A DNA stretch of 6,318 nt from an uncultured Phycisphaerae bacterium (GTDB lineage Bacteria > Planctomycetota > Phycisphaerae > Sedimentisphaerales > Anaerohalosphaeraceae): the NCBI GenBank assembly GCA_937920485.1, contig CALETL010000094.1, forward strand, positions 1 to 6,318, written 5' to 3'. Both the position numbers and the translations under genes were made by a program. This document shows, piece after piece, positions 5,979-6,318 of this stretch; the first letter of the stretch is position 1; the number at the start of each line of letters is the position of its first letter. Under the pieces are notes generated by a model. That model ran no database searches. It saw only the letters and a program-made list of their open reading frames with translations, and had not been told where the DNA came from.

Positions 5979-6000
5979 CTTCTCACAAACCGTACTCTTT
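5968..6000. terminator. Possible bidirectional terminator between convergent genes
   Basis: AAAGAGTA (5968-5975) and TACTCTTT (5993-6000) form a perfect 8-bp inverted repeat with a 17-base loop that contains both stop codons of the converging genes. An A-run begins the left arm (5967-5970) and a T-run ends the right arm, so a U-rich end exists on either transcript. The stem is AT-rich and the loop long, so efficiency is doubtful. Confidence 0.4.
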
Positions 6001-6318
6001 GATCTTACGATAAAGCGTGCGTTCGCCGATTTGGAGTATCTTTGCCGCTTCGGCGCGGTTCTGGCCCGTTAATTCCAGCGTTCGGCGAATATGTTCCCGC
6101 TCCACCTCTTCCAGCGGCCTACCCAGCATATCGTCTTGCCCATAGTCCCCCGTCAACGCCGTCGGTGCCTGCAGTTGCCGCACCCGGGACACTTCCGGCG
6201 GCAGATCACGCAAATCCAGCGTATCACCATCACACATCGCTACCATCGCACGCACCACATTCCGCAATTGGCGGATATTGCCCGGCCATGAAAAACTCAT
6301 CATCGCCCGCATCGCCGG
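5983..6318 (-). CDS. Sigma-54-dependent (NtrC-family) transcriptional regulator, C-terminal part
   Basis: These are the last 111 residues of a bacterial enhancer-binding protein; the 5' part of the gene lies beyond the right edge. The first visible residues carry the end of the AAA+ domain: SWPGNIRQLRNVV, the conserved GNxRxL motif with the sensor-II Arg (residue 16 of this fragment). A linker of about 40 residues follows, then a Fis-type helix-turn-helix at the C-terminus (about 68-111: EEVEREHIRRTL, then NRAEAAKILQIGERTLYRKI). Such proteins bind upstream of sigma-54 promoters and use ATP to open the complex. The sensory N-terminal domain is not visible, so its signal and targets are unknown. 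It converges on the LigD-PE-like gene with a 4-base gap, so the two are not co-transcribed. Confidence 0.93.
   Translation of the reverse strand, partial: PAMRAMMSFSWPGNIRQLRNVVRAMVAMCDGDTLDLRDLPPEVSRVRQLQAPTALTGDYGQDDMLGRPLEEVEREHIRRTLELTGQNRAEAAKILQIGERTLYRKIKEYGL

Noticed and set aside
1..6318. A complete undescribed defence, secretion or biosynthetic system
   Set aside because: Apart from the small lipoprotein, the genes belong to recognisable families with housekeeping or envelope roles. Nothing in the window supports a coherent novel system beyond the speculative porin-lipoprotein-GDPD module.

Overview
The window looks like chromosomal DNA of a Gram-negative bacterium. An OprB-type outer-membrane porin with a C-terminal phenylalanine, a signal-peptidase-II type lipoprotein and an enhancer-binding (sigma-54 type) regulator support this. 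Base composition is middling, and Shine-Dalgarno use is mixed, with some starts lacking one. A short stand-alone LigD-phosphoesterase-like protein next to a Pta and a membrane-anchored GDPD recalls Planctomycetota (Phycisphaerae-like) genomes, but that placement is recall and tentative.

Layout. Bases 1-501 are the 3' end of a metal-dependent amidohydrolase gene, closed by a strong intrinsic terminator (521-550). Only 25 bases later begins a run of three co-directional genes that is probably an operon: an OprB-family porin (576-1877), a small lipoprotein of unknown function (1928-2308) and a 637-residue membrane-anchored glycerophosphodiester phosphodiesterase (2336-4249). This suggests an envelope module: solute passage through the outer membrane, a lipoprotein of unknown role, and hydrolysis of glycerophosphodiesters at the inner membrane. 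Overlapping and following the GDPD stop codon is a 42-base stretch (4246-4287) that copies the last 13 codons and stop of the upstream porin at 33/42 identical bases. It appears to be the relic of a second porin gene or of a recombination event.

An AT-rich non-coding stretch (4288-4470) with promoter-like hexamers leads into pta (4471-5466), a complete class-I-length phosphate acetyltransferase, followed by its own terminator (5472-5498). A roughly 107-base imperfect palindrome (5496-5602), built of CGCAA-type units around an AT-rich centre, fills the gap before a 121-residue protein resembling the 3'-phosphoesterase domain of LigD (5613-5978). That gene converges, with a 4-base gap, on the 3' end of an NtrC-family regulator gene on the minus strand (5983-6318, cut by the window edge). 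An 8-bp inverted repeat spans both stop codons.

I see no tRNA, rRNA, CRISPR array, IS element or defence locus. The genes are mostly recognisable families. The unusual parts are the porin-tail relic, the palindromic intergenic repeat, the terminator squeezed against the porin start, and the divergent LigD-phosphoesterase-like protein.
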